A DNA stretch of 64,000 nt from Paenibacillus odorifer (GCF_000758725.1 NZ_CP009428.1:992001-1056000); one strand, 5' to 3'. Positions 34,443 through 43,829 are shown, counted from the first letter of the stretch. Notes: generated from the letters alone by a model not told the origin. A program made the numbers and translations.

Positions 34443-36845
34443 ATGATCAAAACACAGGCATTATCTTATGGTGAACAATATGCGGTACAGGAAGAGGCAC
34501 AGCGCAGCAAAGGGGATGGACGCAGCAGCATCCATTACCCTGCCCTGTTTCTGTTCGTAGGCGACAAGGTTGCTCCGGCCATCGGTCCGGTGCTGGATAG
34601 CTGCGAACGAAAATGGGATAACGCCGGCGGTGTTATGGCATTACATGCTGTGTCAGGTGCAGCAAAAGAGGGAACAGACGGAAGCAAAAGTGAATCTGTT
34701 GCGGGAGGGAAAGACCGGGTGCTGGCCATGGCCTTGCCGGAAACGGCAGGGTCAGATCCACGCACTGTGCGTCATGAACTTTACCGCAAGTTTCATGAGG
34801 ATACACGTTATCTTGCTGAAATGAATAAAGTTATCCGGCGGCTGAGCAACAGTATAGCGGATTATGGACGTCTATATTCATCTTTTGACGTCATCCATCT
34901 CTCTATCATTACGCGGGTTGATGATCCGCTTAATGTATTGCTGCCGGAAATTACACTGCTGGCTCGTGCTGTACTCGGCCAGTCCTTCAAGTCCGTACAG
35001 ACAGATCTCTACGCTCTGATCAATGAGCGGGAGCAAGGGGATAATTTTGGATATTCCAGCTCAGTAGGGCTGGCTTTTCTGCGTGAATTGGACAGAATGC
35101 AGGCTACGGACTATAAGTTTAATGCGCCGTTACTTGTGACGGAAGACGGTCTGTCGATTCCAGTTGGCCATGGTCCTTCCGCATTATTTGACCTTGTGTA
35201 TCTGCTCTCCGATAAAAATGAGCGCGGTATGATGTCTGCACACGGTATGGATGACAACTACGAGATTATTTCTCATATTAGTCTGCTCAAAAATCGGGTC
35301 CGCCCGGCTTCTGATCAGGCTACTGGTCATGGCGGATATAACAATATGACCTTCAAAAGCGGCATCAGAGGCAGCACTGGAAGACAAGGCTACGCCTCTG
35401 CTGGCTTTTCCGGGGTAAGAAGACCTAATGTTCAAATTGCTTTGGCAGTGCTGTATCATGCGTTCCGGCGGCTTGTCTCCGATATGAGTGAGGGCAGTTC
35501 GTGGACTATACGTGAACGGCAGGCGTTGTTAGGGCTGGACCCTGACAGCTTGCGGGAACACGCGGTACAGCTACTTCCGGAGAAAGACGGCCTGAATGAA
35601 ATGACGGGTTTAATGAGTCACGGACGCCCTTCCTATAATGAACTGAAGCAGCTGTCACTTCGTGAAGCTGAACGGCAGTTGTTCGGTGAAGGGGGCGAAG
35701 CTTATTTCCGCAATAACTTTGTGGCAGAGTCAAACCGGAGAGTAGAGGGAATGAATCCATTACGCCAATGGCGCACTATGCTGGCGGCACAGGAAACATC
35801 TACGCCTGCGGTAACCTTTTATCAGCTTGCGGAGTGGACGGCAGATCGTGATGAAGCCGGAAGTGTGCTCCATCTTTTACGTCAGCATATGGCAGGCTTG
35901 CGTTCCGCGATTCTCTCCATGCAGGAGGAGCTTGAGGATCTTTATGCAGAAAGCGTGGAGCGCCAGCCGTTCCAGCGTGTGCCGCTTTTTGACAAAAGAA
36001 CAGTACGTAACTTCATTCATTACTTATTCTCAGCCGTATATGGCAAAAAATATGAACTATTGGGCCTAGAAAGTGAGCTTGCCCTATGCAGTCGTTTGGA
36101 ATCTGCACTTGAGCAGCTTCATATGGAAAGTATGGCTCGTGTGAAAGCTATGGAGACTTTGGAGGAAGAATTGCGTATTACTGTTATGGACAGCATTGGG
36201 CGAACAAACGAAACAACGGGCCAGAACGTAATGGAATACTACCGCGTAGTCACAGAAGAAGTGATGAAGGATATCGAAACCCGGCGTGGACCTGGAATAT
36301 TCTTCAGTGAGAAGTACATGGGCAGTATCTCCAAGCTCTTAGAACAAGGGAAAGAAGCTGTGATTGAGCGTTTGATTGATATTTGCCGCCGGGAGCTGCT
36401 GACAGCAGAACCTTTCAATTTATCTTTTGAGGAAGAGCTTCTGCGGCGTGCAAATGTTGCGGCTGCCTATGAGAATCGTCAGGTTCTATCGAGGGAAGAG
36501 CTGTTCAAGCGCTTGTATCATAATTTGGAAGAGGGCGCGGCCATTAATGTTCGGCTATTCGAATATACGCAAGAGCATCGTCATGAGGAGAAATATTTCT
36601 TCGGAGACAGTTCATCAGAATTCCTACGCTACGCATTTGGAGTGGATGAGACAACTCGGATTTACCGGTTAGGATTCGTGCATGAGCAGCGGAGGAGCGG
36701 AGTGGAGAAGCTCAACCTGATGGGCGGCTTTCATTTAGAAGACCTGCTCTATTATCGCAACGGTAAGGTCTATTATGAGACTTATGCTCAGAATGGCTAT
36801 CAGCTCCATGGGCTGAGTGAAGATCAGCTTCCTGAGATGCGCTGA
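34443..36845 (+). CDS. Unknown protein, 800 residues, possible degenerate tubulin-like partner
   Basis: The gene starts four bases after the stop of the tubulin-like gene and has hardly any binding site, so its translation is probably coupled. The N-terminal 300 residues have alternating alpha/beta patterns (PALFLFVGDKVAPAIGPVL, FDVIHLSIITRVDDPLNVLL), and the segment LFDLVYLLSDKNERG resembles PFNLCHLISATNTEG in the upstream protein both in sequence and in relative place. The GGTGSG loop is missing. I infer a related fold that has lost nucleotide binding. The C-terminal 450 residues are helical and charged. No membrane segment is visible. Confidence 0.8.
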   Translation: MIKTQALSYGEQYAVQEEAQRSKGDGRSSIHYPALFLFVGDKVAPAIGPVLDSCERKWDNAGGVMALHAVSGAAKEGTDGSKSESVAGGKDRVLAMALPETAGSDPRTVRHELYRKFHEDTRYLAEMNKVIRRLSNSIADYGRLYSSFDVIHLSIITRVDDPLNVLLPEITLLARAVLGQSFKSVQTDLYALINEREQGDNFGYSSSVGLAFLRELDRMQATDYKFNAPLLVTEDGLSIPVGHGPSALFDLVYLLSDKNERGMMSAHGMDDNYEIISHISLLKNRVRPASDQATGHGGYNNMTFKSGIRGSTGRQGYASAGFSGVRRPNVQIALAVLYHAFRRLVSDMSEGSSWTIRERQALLGLDPDSLREHAVQLLPEKDGLNEMTGLMSHGRPSYNELKQLSLREAERQLFGEGGEAYFRNNFVAESNRRVEGMNPLRQWRTMLAAQETSTPAVTFYQLAEWTADRDEAGSVLHLLRQHMAGLRSAILSMQEELEDLYAESVERQPFQRVPLFDKRTVRNFIHYLFSAVYGKKYELLGLESELALCSRLESALEQLHMESMARVKAMETLEEELRITVMDSIGRTNETTGQNVMEYYRVVTEEVMKDIETRRGPGIFFSEKYMGSISKLLEQGKEAVIERLIDICRRELLTAEPFNLSFEEELLRRANVAAAYENRQVLSREELFKRLYHNLEEGAAINVRLFEYTQEHRHEEKYFFGDSSSEFLRYAFGVDETTRIYRLGFVHEQRRSGVEKLNLMGGFHLEDLLYYRNGKVYYETYAQNGYQLHGLSEDQLPEMR

Positions 36846-36879
36846 TGGCGTAATAGATGGGTACCCTCACTTTGAGTCC

Positions 36880-37030
36880 CTTTATTGCCTTTGTGCAATA
36901 TTGATACAGTAGATTTAAGTAGATTTCTGGGATAGGGACATTTCTCCTTATTTCCAATGCACACTGTGCAATAGAATAGAAATAGTTGTTCCTCCTACTC
37001 CATTCTATTGCACAAAGTGCAATCTGGGGG
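36880..37030. repeat. Interspersed repeat with GCACAAAGTGCAA motifs and a 13-bp hairpin
   Basis: The gap between the 800-residue gene and the second VWA gene (287 bp) contains CTTTGTGCAAT, CACACTGTGCAAT and GCACAAAGTGCAAT. The last two sit in a perfect inverted repeat, TGTGCAATAGAAT (36965-36977) with ATTCTATTGCACA (37002-37014). The motif family is the one found at 7331-7535. It may split the cluster into two transcripts. The remainder of the gap (37031-37132) shows only a ribosome binding site. Confidence 0.7.
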
Positions 37031-37132
37031 ATGATAACACATCCGGGTAGCCCGTTTATCAGGCAGCATAACCCCCGGAATGTTTAAAGGATAATAGTAC
37101 AATTCAGGTTTTCCCGGAAAGGAAGTATAACG

Positions 37133-38407
37133 ATGCAGAGAAAAATCAATCTGCTGCTGCTCTTCTTCAGTCTGATCGGCGGCGGGGTCGCCTTTCTTTT
37201 TGGCGAATGGCTGCTAAGCTGGTATAACGATCTGCCTTCCATCCTGCTTGTGGGTATTTATTTTGCCATTGTGGCGCTGGGTGTCGGTGTAGGCTGCCTG
37301 CTTGCAGAGATGATCTCGCCACGACTGAACGGAGCTTCATGGAAACAACGCTACCTGGGGTTATCGTGGAAACTGCTGCCTCTGATGATTGTCCTTGCAC
37401 TTGGAGTTGGAGCCTTAACGGAGTTCGTTTATGAACTGAATTTTGGCGGTGCCAGACCGGTTAAGAATGTGGTGATGGCTATCGATGACTCAGGCAGTAT
37501 GACGCAGAGTGATCCCGATAATAGCCGGTATTCAGCAGCAAAAGCGTTAATTACAAAAATGGACACTGACAATAAGGTGGCCGTGGTGACCTTTAACAAC
37601 GAAGCTGTAGTTGTCCAGCCTTTAACGCCACTTTCAAATTCGGAGAATCGTGAGAAGGTGCTGACTGCAATCGATAATCTGCAGCCAACCGAAGGCGGCA
37701 CGAATATTAGCGGTGCGGTCTCGGAGGCACTCAAGGAAATTGATAGTGACGGCAAAAAAGACCAAGGAGCTATGGTCATCTTGTTGTCTGACGGAGTGAG
37801 TAATTTCGATACCACAAGAGAGTTGCAGGCTTATGTAGAGCGCGGTATTGCCGTGAATACCATTGGTCTGGGCTTGAATGATCCAGCAGGCAATCAGCTG
37901 TTGCAGGATATTGCGAGAGTGACAGGCGGACACTATTATGATGTCAAGGATTCAGCCCTTCTGGGCGATGTGTTCCAGCAGATCTATGACCGTCTGGGAG
38001 ATCGGACGCTGCTAACTGAGCGCAGTGATTCAACGGCAGACAGTCCTTATTATGCTGCGGTTCGTATATTATCATTGATGTTGATGGGGGCTGCGCTTGG
38101 ATTAGGTCTGGGAATTATGTTTGATAACCGTCATTTGGCTAAAAGCTTTGGGATTGGCGGCGTAATATCTGGCTTGTTCGCAGGACTGATTCTGGAATTT
38201 GGACTTAGCGGTGACTCCTTTACAGATAGTCTTATTCGTCTTCTGGCTGTTCTAATATTAGCTGCTATTATTGCATTATTTACAGGCGTCATTCCGGTAG
38301 GTGAAGGACGTATTTATCGAAATAGAAGAAACAATAACGCAGCGCCTGCACCAGCATCGGATAACTTTCCGGGTCGGCGCAGAAACCGGAACAGCAAAGG
38401 ATTCTAG
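37133..38407 (+). CDS. VWA-domain polytopic membrane protein
   Basis: The 424-residue protein has three N-terminal membrane helices (about 5-27, 37-58 and 80-97), a VWA domain (about 110-295) with an intact MIDAS motif DDSGS (118-122) and LLSDGVSN, then three more helices (about 310-385) and a basic Asn/Arg-rich tail. By the positive-inside rule the VWA domain should be extracytoplasmic. It differs in plan from the first VWA protein, so the two are not recent duplicates. It opens the second half of the cluster and is followed at 24 bp by the beta-rich gene. Confidence 0.91.
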   Translation: MQRKINLLLLFFSLIGGGVAFLFGEWLLSWYNDLPSILLVGIYFAIVALGVGVGCLLAEMISPRLNGASWKQRYLGLSWKLLPLMIVLALGVGALTEFVYELNFGGARPVKNVVMAIDDSGSMTQSDPDNSRYSAAKALITKMDTDNKVAVVTFNNEAVVVQPLTPLSNSENREKVLTAIDNLQPTEGGTNISGAVSEALKEIDSDGKKDQGAMVILLSDGVSNFDTTRELQAYVERGIAVNTIGLGLNDPAGNQLLQDIARVTGGHYYDVKDSALLGDVFQQIYDRLGDRTLLTERSDSTADSPYYAAVRILSLMLMGAALGLGLGIMFDNRHLAKSFGIGGVISGLFAGLILEFGLSGDSFTDSLIRLLAVLILAAIIALFTGVIPVGEGRIYRNRRNNNAAPAPASDNFPGRRRNRNSKGF

Positions 38408-38431
38408 TGTAGCGGAAAGGGGTTTACATTA

Positions 38432-39073
38432 ATGAGGTACGCCGAGGTTAATGCTTCCGCTCCGGGAATAACGGATGTGACATCCCAAGTGGATGACCGA
38501 TTCTGTACGCTGAGATGGCGCTGGCCGGACGGCGTGCAGGCGGTGTACATCCACAAAACCTCCGCAGAAGCGGCTGACATGGGAACCGGAGATGATCCGC
38601 CAGTAGGGATGAAGCTCTACACTCGTGAGGAATACAAATCTAACAATGGTTATCGTGATCGATTGGATGATATCGGCCTGATATCCTATACCATATTTGC
38701 TCGTCTTGCTGAGAACGGTGAGACTGTACTGGTGAGGCAAAGTGATGGTGTGAACCGGGTGATGGTCAGTGCAGGCAAAGCCCGAATCTATTATTCCATT
38801 CAACAAAAAAAAGCCTTATTCGGAAAACAAAAGACCGTACATATGGCGATTACGGCAGAAGTGCCCGTGGCACGGGATGTCCTCTGTTATGTCAAGAAAC
38901 GTGGAGGGCATCCGGCAGGGAAAGAGGATGGTATTCTCTTTCCCTTCGTACAGGATTTCGCTCCTGGACGCAATGTACTTCCGCCGATTGAAATCGGTAA
39001 GGATGATTTTGTACGCATCTTTTTCACCGATGGCAAGAAATATGGGCTTTATTACGAATTGGTACCGGAGTGA
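38432..39073 (+). CDS. Beta-rich protein of unknown function, 213 residues
   Basis: No signal peptide or membrane helix is present. The sequence alternates short strands and turns in a fibronectin-III/Ig-like manner, with CTLRWRWPDGVQAVYIHK in the first domain and IYYSIQQKKALFGKQKTVHM starting a second, followed by VRIFFTDGKKYGLYYELVPE. Two beta-sandwich domains are likely. It probably acts as a binding or adaptor subunit for the GTPase or VWA proteins that flank it. I do not recognise a named family. Confidence 0.8.
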   Translation: MRYAEVNASAPGITDVTSQVDDRFCTLRWRWPDGVQAVYIHKTSAEAADMGTGDDPPVGMKLYTREEYKSNNGYRDRLDDIGLISYTIFARLAENGETVLVRQSDGVNRVMVSAGKARIYYSIQQKKALFGKQKTVHMAITAEVPVARDVLCYVKKRGGHPAGKEDGILFPFVQDFAPGRNVLPPIEIGKDDFVRIFFTDGKKYGLYYELVPE

Positions 39074-39155
39074 GACTCGGTCTACGTGTACAAGCGGGTA
39101 ATGAGCAGTGCGTTCATAGCAAGTACGTAGATACAACTTTTGGGAGGATGAGTAG

Positions 39156-40418
39156 ATGTCTTTTTTTAGCCGTTTTATGAAAAAGAATCAGCCGGAGCCG
39201 CGGCCGCTTTTTTACGATATAGTGTGTCCGTATTGCTTCACCAAATTCTCTCCGGAGGATGTCGTCTTTCGGGCTATGCACAGCCGGGAGGACGATGAAA
39301 ATTACGCATTGGGTGAGGATGACGCCTTGAACAAATACCGTGAGCGCTTCGGGCTCGATACGGTAGATGACATAGAAGCGATTATCAACCCGGCGGATAT
39401 TCCGGAAGAATATCATCATTACACGGATCATGTGTTAACTGGGCTTACGGATCGTTACGGTGTGCTTACGCGCAGACGGCTTTGCCCGGCCTGCCATAAT
39501 GAGCTGCCGGTGACTGCCGGGAAGGTGCCAAGTAACATCATCTCGATTATCGGGGCATCCCAAGTCGGGAAATCGGTGTATATGACCTCGTTGATCCACA
39601 CGTTGCAGCATACTACAGCAGGTCATTTTGATGCCGCTTGTATGCCGCTTAATGCAGAGATTAGCCGTAAGTTCCGTACATTGTATGAAGAACCGCTTTT
39701 TGAGCGCGGGGATCTGCTGGCTTCTACACAGAAGGAAAAAATGCAGGAGCCTTTTATCTTTCAATTTGTCTTTAAGGATGAAAATAAACCGCCACTGACA
39801 CTTGTATTCTTTGATGTAGCAGGTGAGGGGATGGTGGATCAGGATTATCTTGGACTTCATGGTCAGCATATCAAGAACTCTGCGGGTATTCTGTTTATGG
39901 TCGATCCGCTGCAAATCCGTTCTATCCGTGAAAAAATTCATATTAACATCGGTGACCGCCCCGGAGAATGGGTCTCACAATATGACGAGCCGCGCGATGT
40001 GGTGCTGACGATGTTTGGTGATTTTATTGCCTATCAGGAAAAGAGTAAGACAGACATTCCAACAGCGGTTGTACTTGCAAAAAGTGATATGCTGCATTCG
40101 CTGAAGGATGAGGATGGCGATTATATCAAGTCCAACAGCAATGTGTTCAATAACTATGTTCATCGCAAAACATTAAACATGGACGAGTTCCATAACATCG
40201 ACGGGGAAATTCGCAGATTTATTGGTAAGGTGGACAGACCCTTTAAAGATACGATGGATGTTTATTTCGCGAATACGGGTTATTTTGCAGTATCTGCGTT
40301 GGGCAGCAATCCTGTGAATCAAAAGATTGAGGGTGTAGTAAGCCCGATTCGTGTAGACGAGCCTTTTATTTGGCTGCTGCATAAGCTGAAGTATATTGAG
40401 GGGAGCGACGGCCCGTGA
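39156..40418 (+). CDS. Zinc-ribbon P-loop GTPase (TRAFAC-like)
   Basis: The 420-residue cytoplasmic protein starts with a split zinc ribbon (CPYC at 24-27 and CPAC at 110-113) and continues with a GTPase domain: P-loop GASQVGKS at 133-140, switch II/Walker B DVAGEG at 220-225 and an AKSD sequence at 308-311 in place of the usual NKxD base-recognition motif. It resembles the double-GTPase (DO-GTPase) group that has been described from genome analysis next to GTPase-associated proteins; this is from memory and should be checked. GGGAGG precedes the ATG. Its stop overlaps the start of the next gene by four bases, so the two products are probably made in fixed ratio. Confidence 0.88.
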   Translation: MSFFSRFMKKNQPEPRPLFYDIVCPYCFTKFSPEDVVFRAMHSREDDENYALGEDDALNKYRERFGLDTVDDIEAIINPADIPEEYHHYTDHVLTGLTDRYGVLTRRRLCPACHNELPVTAGKVPSNIISIIGASQVGKSVYMTSLIHTLQHTTAGHFDAACMPLNAEISRKFRTLYEEPLFERGDLLASTQKEKMQEPFIFQFVFKDENKPPLTLVFFDVAGEGMVDQDYLGLHGQHIKNSAGILFMVDPLQIRSIREKIHINIGDRPGEWVSQYDEPRDVVLTMFGDFIAYQEKSKTDIPTAVVLAKSDMLHSLKDEDGDYIKSNSNVFNNYVHRKTLNMDEFHNIDGEIRRFIGKVDRPFKDTMDVYFANTGYFAVSALGSNPVNQKIEGVVSPIRVDEPFIWLLHKLKYIEGSDGP

Positions 40419-43411
40419 ATGGTTTCTCAGGGTCAACAATCGCCCAACAGATGTATACCCGCGAACGTCGCGGAGTGTTTCGTTCCACAGAAGGCTTCGA
40501 TACGGTAGCGAAATCAGATAGTCTAGACAATAATTTTGTGAAAAAAATCCTTCATCCCTTCTGCCTCTACGATGCTCCTGCGGAGTTGACCGCGCGTGGG
40601 GAGAAGGATGAGGCTGCATATCCTGGTGCGCTGCACCTATTTCATGCCGAGAACGGGGATACAGTTATTGGGCTTAGTCGTTATCAAGCGGCCGATTTCA
40701 CAGGCCAACGAAGCGCCTTTTTTGCACATAACTATGTAGTTCCTGCTTCACGTTCCGAAGAAATTGTCCAGAGCTATGGGGACTGGCTGCATGCTGATTT
40801 TGCAGAGAGTTATACTGGAGAGCTTGGTGGAACTTTGCCGGAGCTGCCCTCTATTCCAGTTGTTCGCACAGACCGCAGCCCTGACCCAATCGCAGGCTTA
40901 CGCTTGTTAGGGATTGATGAAGGGATATTCAAGGCGTTATTGCAAGCTGTGATGCTCTCTGTAGCAGGTAAGAAAAAAATCTACGTGGCTCTAAACGTAC
41001 CTATCACGGAGTTGTCCGCGCGGGCGGTGGAGCTTACAGAAATTCTGTATAGCGTGCTGCCGTATGAATTCCGCCGTAGATTAGGCGTGATTACGTATGC
41101 GAATGAACCGAAAAGCCGTAAATATATACATCTTAGCTTTGTGGAAAAAGGTTCGCTGCGTCCCGGTGATCGCAGTATTGAGAAGGATTATACCTTCGAT
41201 TTGGCTTCCAGACGGATGGGAAATGTCGATTTTGGTGAGTCCCGCCAGCCTTATGCTGATTTGGTGTGGAAGCTGTTACTGCTGAATCCAGGAGATATTA
41301 ACGACTTTGTAAGCTTCGCCGATCAGATTCTGCGTGGAGAGAGTCCTGAGCATAAGCTATCCCTTGCTTTCTATAATGAGCTGGCTATATTTTATGAGAT
41401 TGAGCAAGGGAACGAGCATTTATATACGGAGAATAAGAGTGCGGTGCTAAGTGGTTTGCTCTCTTACCTTAAACCAGACGGTGCAATTCATTCTAGAATC
41501 CGCTTGAACGATATTTTCTTAGAACGGTTCGACCGGGAATTTGATCTGATTCGGCAAAGGAATGTGCCAGATCCGGCGATTATGGAATGTTTTAAGGAGT
41601 ATTTTGTACTTAAGGATCACAATTACAGGGTCAGAATCGTGGATTATTTCATCAATGGGATGCTTCATAGTGTGGAAGCGGGCCGCAAGGATATCTTGAG
41701 TGCCGCTTACGGGATCATTGAGAGTAATGATGAGTTAAGTGGAGCCTACTTCCAGCGCGTGATGTCTGAAACATATTTCCGTAAGCAGCTACTTGAGCCT
41801 TATATGGAATCAAGACTAGCTGCGGCGTCCAGATCTGCGGATATACTGAGCTTTGTACTCCATTGGGGGCGGTTCCTGCCAGTGGCGTTAGAGCAGTCTT
41901 TTGCTCAAAATGCTGTGAAGGATTATTTGCTTGAAAAGCTCCAGCTGGAACATGATCCGGTGGCTTCTGTAGCGGAAATTCATGAAATTGTAGATAAGGC
42001 AGAAAAAGATCGCCGCAAAGGAACAGGAGTTGCTCCTAAGGCACTCTCCCTAATGCAGGATCTTGCTGCTTCAGCAGATAGATTCTTACTGAACCGCTTA
42101 TCGCTTTCCGATATGACGCAGGAGGAGCTTCTGGAGGTAGTTTTTTTACGGTATGGTAATGTTGTCGATTGGCAGCCGCCACTGGATAGGATTAGCAAGC
42201 AGAAAGAGAATGCGCTGCGTGCAGCTTACCGCTGGTTTGGTGAAGAGAAGCCGAATGAAGAGATTTTTACAGGATTGTCTCCGCAGGAACTAGACGATGT
42301 GCAGCTACTGGGTCGTCGTTTGCTAAAAGAGGCGCGTGTTCTGGAACCCTTTGAACGGCTTCCGCTAGCCTTTTACTATACAACTCAGCGTGAAGGGGGT
42401 CCGCTGGATTACGATGCGCTTCTGGAGCTGTTAAAGCGTAAATCCGGTTCCGACAAAGAAATCATCTATCGGTTTTTTGCTTGGTCGCAAGGCAATCCTT
42501 TATTTACGGTTTCGAATAAAAAGCTGCAACCGGGTTACCGTAAGGCGATTCTGAAGTATTTCCTGAGCAGTGATCGTGAAGCGTTCAAGAATCGGGAATT
42601 CCGAAAGAACTATGTCGCGGCAGCTCGGCCTGCTCTGCAAAATGTGTACAATGAAGCCCGCTCCCAACTGGCTTCCCCGCTGGCGCGCTGGATCAGCCGC
42701 AGCCGATTTCGACTCTTAATCTCCGGCTCCATTACGGGTATTCTGGTGATTATTGCAATTATCGTATTCAGTATGTTACGCCCGGATGATACGAAGACGG
42801 CTCTGCCGGGGACAAGCCCTGAGCCGACCCCTGTTCAGAGTGCAGGTAATGAGCTGCCTCCGGCTTCAGTATACTTGAAGGATCAGAGCGACGAAGGAGA
42901 TAAGGGGAGCAGCATATTGGTGTTCACCTTCGCAAGTGCAGATGACTGTGTGCAGTTTCAACCGACTGAGATTAGTTTAATGTCTTCGTCTACAGAGATA
43001 GATAAAAGCTTTAAGGTCGCTGCTACGAATGGCACTTGTCCAGTGCCGTCAACGGATGGGACGGATGAGGGAAACGCCGCAGCCGATTCAGATGCCGCTG
43101 GCACTACTGGAGGAACAGCAGAAGGTGCAGATGCTCCTAACGCAGTAGCTGATGCTTCTCCGTCTCCTACGCCTTCCTCTGATACTGAGGACAGCACTGG
43201 GTTGCCTTCCGCAACAGCTGTGACTGAAGGTGAACAACCATCCTATCAGGTTGAGGTTACATTGGAGCCTGGAGCGACAATTCTAGAGAAAAGTATGATC
43301 AAGGCCGGAAGATTTACATTGATCGTAGATCCCGACCCTAATTTTCCACCAGCTTCTGATTCAAGTGCTGAACCCTCCCCAACTGCAAGTCCGGAAGGAA
43401 CAGCCGAATAA
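40415..43411 (+). CDS. GTPase-associated large membrane protein (GAP1-like), 998 residues
   Basis: The gene starts at a GTG inside the stop region of the GTPase gene (GTGA overlap). The N-terminal 150 residues (IAQQMYTRERRGVFRSTEGF, HPFCLYDAP, FFAHNYVVP) resemble the N-terminal domain of GTPase-associated protein 1 (GAP1). A helical middle region of about 600 residues follows, then one membrane helix (about 763-785), and an external tail of about 210 residues rich in Ser, Thr, Pro, Asp and Glu that ends with a beta-rich piece and a Pro/Ser/Glu stretch. So the GTPase partner is tied to the membrane, with a tail outside that could meet the VWA domains. The name is from pattern memory. Confidence 0.8.
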   Translation: MNGFSGSTIAQQMYTRERRGVFRSTEGFDTVAKSDSLDNNFVKKILHPFCLYDAPAELTARGEKDEAAYPGALHLFHAENGDTVIGLSRYQAADFTGQRSAFFAHNYVVPASRSEEIVQSYGDWLHADFAESYTGELGGTLPELPSIPVVRTDRSPDPIAGLRLLGIDEGIFKALLQAVMLSVAGKKKIYVALNVPITELSARAVELTEILYSVLPYEFRRRLGVITYANEPKSRKYIHLSFVEKGSLRPGDRSIEKDYTFDLASRRMGNVDFGESRQPYADLVWKLLLLNPGDINDFVSFADQILRGESPEHKLSLAFYNELAIFYEIEQGNEHLYTENKSAVLSGLLSYLKPDGAIHSRIRLNDIFLERFDREFDLIRQRNVPDPAIMECFKEYFVLKDHNYRVRIVDYFINGMLHSVEAGRKDILSAAYGIIESNDELSGAYFQRVMSETYFRKQLLEPYMESRLAAASRSADILSFVLHWGRFLPVALEQSFAQNAVKDYLLEKLQLEHDPVASVAEIHEIVDKAEKDRRKGTGVAPKALSLMQDLAASADRFLLNRLSLSDMTQEELLEVVFLRYGNVVDWQPPLDRISKQKENALRAAYRWFGEEKPNEEIFTGLSPQELDDVQLLGRRLLKEARVLEPFERLPLAFYYTTQREGGPLDYDALLELLKRKSGSDKEIIYRFFAWSQGNPLFTVSNKKLQPGYRKAILKYFLSSDREAFKNREFRKNYVAAARPALQNVYNEARSQLASPLARWISRSRFRLLISGSITGILVIIAIIVFSMLRPDDTKTALPGTSPEPTPVQSAGNELPPASVYLKDQSDEGDKGSSILVFTFASADDCVQFQPTEISLMSSSTEIDKSFKVAATNGTCPVPSTDGTDEGNAAADSDAAGTTGGTAEGADAPNAVADASPSPTPSSDTEDSTGLPSATAVTEGEQPSYQVEVTLEPGATILEKSMIKAGRFTLIVDPDPNFPPASDSSAEPSPTASPEGTAE

Positions 43412-43421
43412 CAAGCTTTCT

Positions 43422-43468
43422 GAACAGCAATACCTACCGGCAGGTGGTGTATTGCTGTTCATTTTTTT
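43422..43468 (+). terminator. Terminator of the VWA/tubulin/GTPase cluster
   Basis: A perfect 12-bp stem (GAACAGCAATAC with GTATTGCTGTTC) is followed by seven Ts. It ends the plus-strand part of the cluster and isolates it from the riboswitch unit. Confidence 0.93.
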
Positions 43469-43549
43469 GCTGCCCATACTAAGCTTTTCTATAGACATGC
43501 TATGTATTAATAGATATGATTATGGATGTCAAAATAAGATACTACATAC

Positions 43550-43735
43550 TGGAAAAGGTGCAGACTCTATCAATCTAGTCGTCTGCTTAAAAGGGAAGTC
43601 CGGTGCATGAGTCCGGCGTGGTCCCGCCACTGTATGTGCGGAGCGTTTCTTCTATAAGCCACTGCCCTGAAGGTAGGGTGGGAAGGTGAAGAACAGCGAT
43701 GAAGCATTAGCCAGGAGACCTGCCTTTTTTGTGAG
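43550..43735 (+). promoter_or_regulatory. Cobalamin (B12) riboswitch
   Basis: All consensus blocks of the B12 aptamer occur in order: AAAGGTG at the start, AAAGGGAAGTCCGGTGCA, the B12 box core as GTCCGGCGTGGTCCCGCCAC plus TGT, GCCACTGCCCTG, GGGTGGGAAGGTGAAGAACA, and CCAGGAGACCTGCC at the end. It lies about 180 bp upstream of a secreted-protein gene with a hairpin in between, so it should switch that gene off when cobalamin is plentiful. Confidence 0.96.
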
Positions 43736-43829
43736 CGTTTCTATTCTTCGTGGGGTAAGAATGTGGAACATATACAGATGGACTATCGGCAGGAAGCAAG
43801 CGCCGGAGCCTCGATTTGTAATCTTCCCT

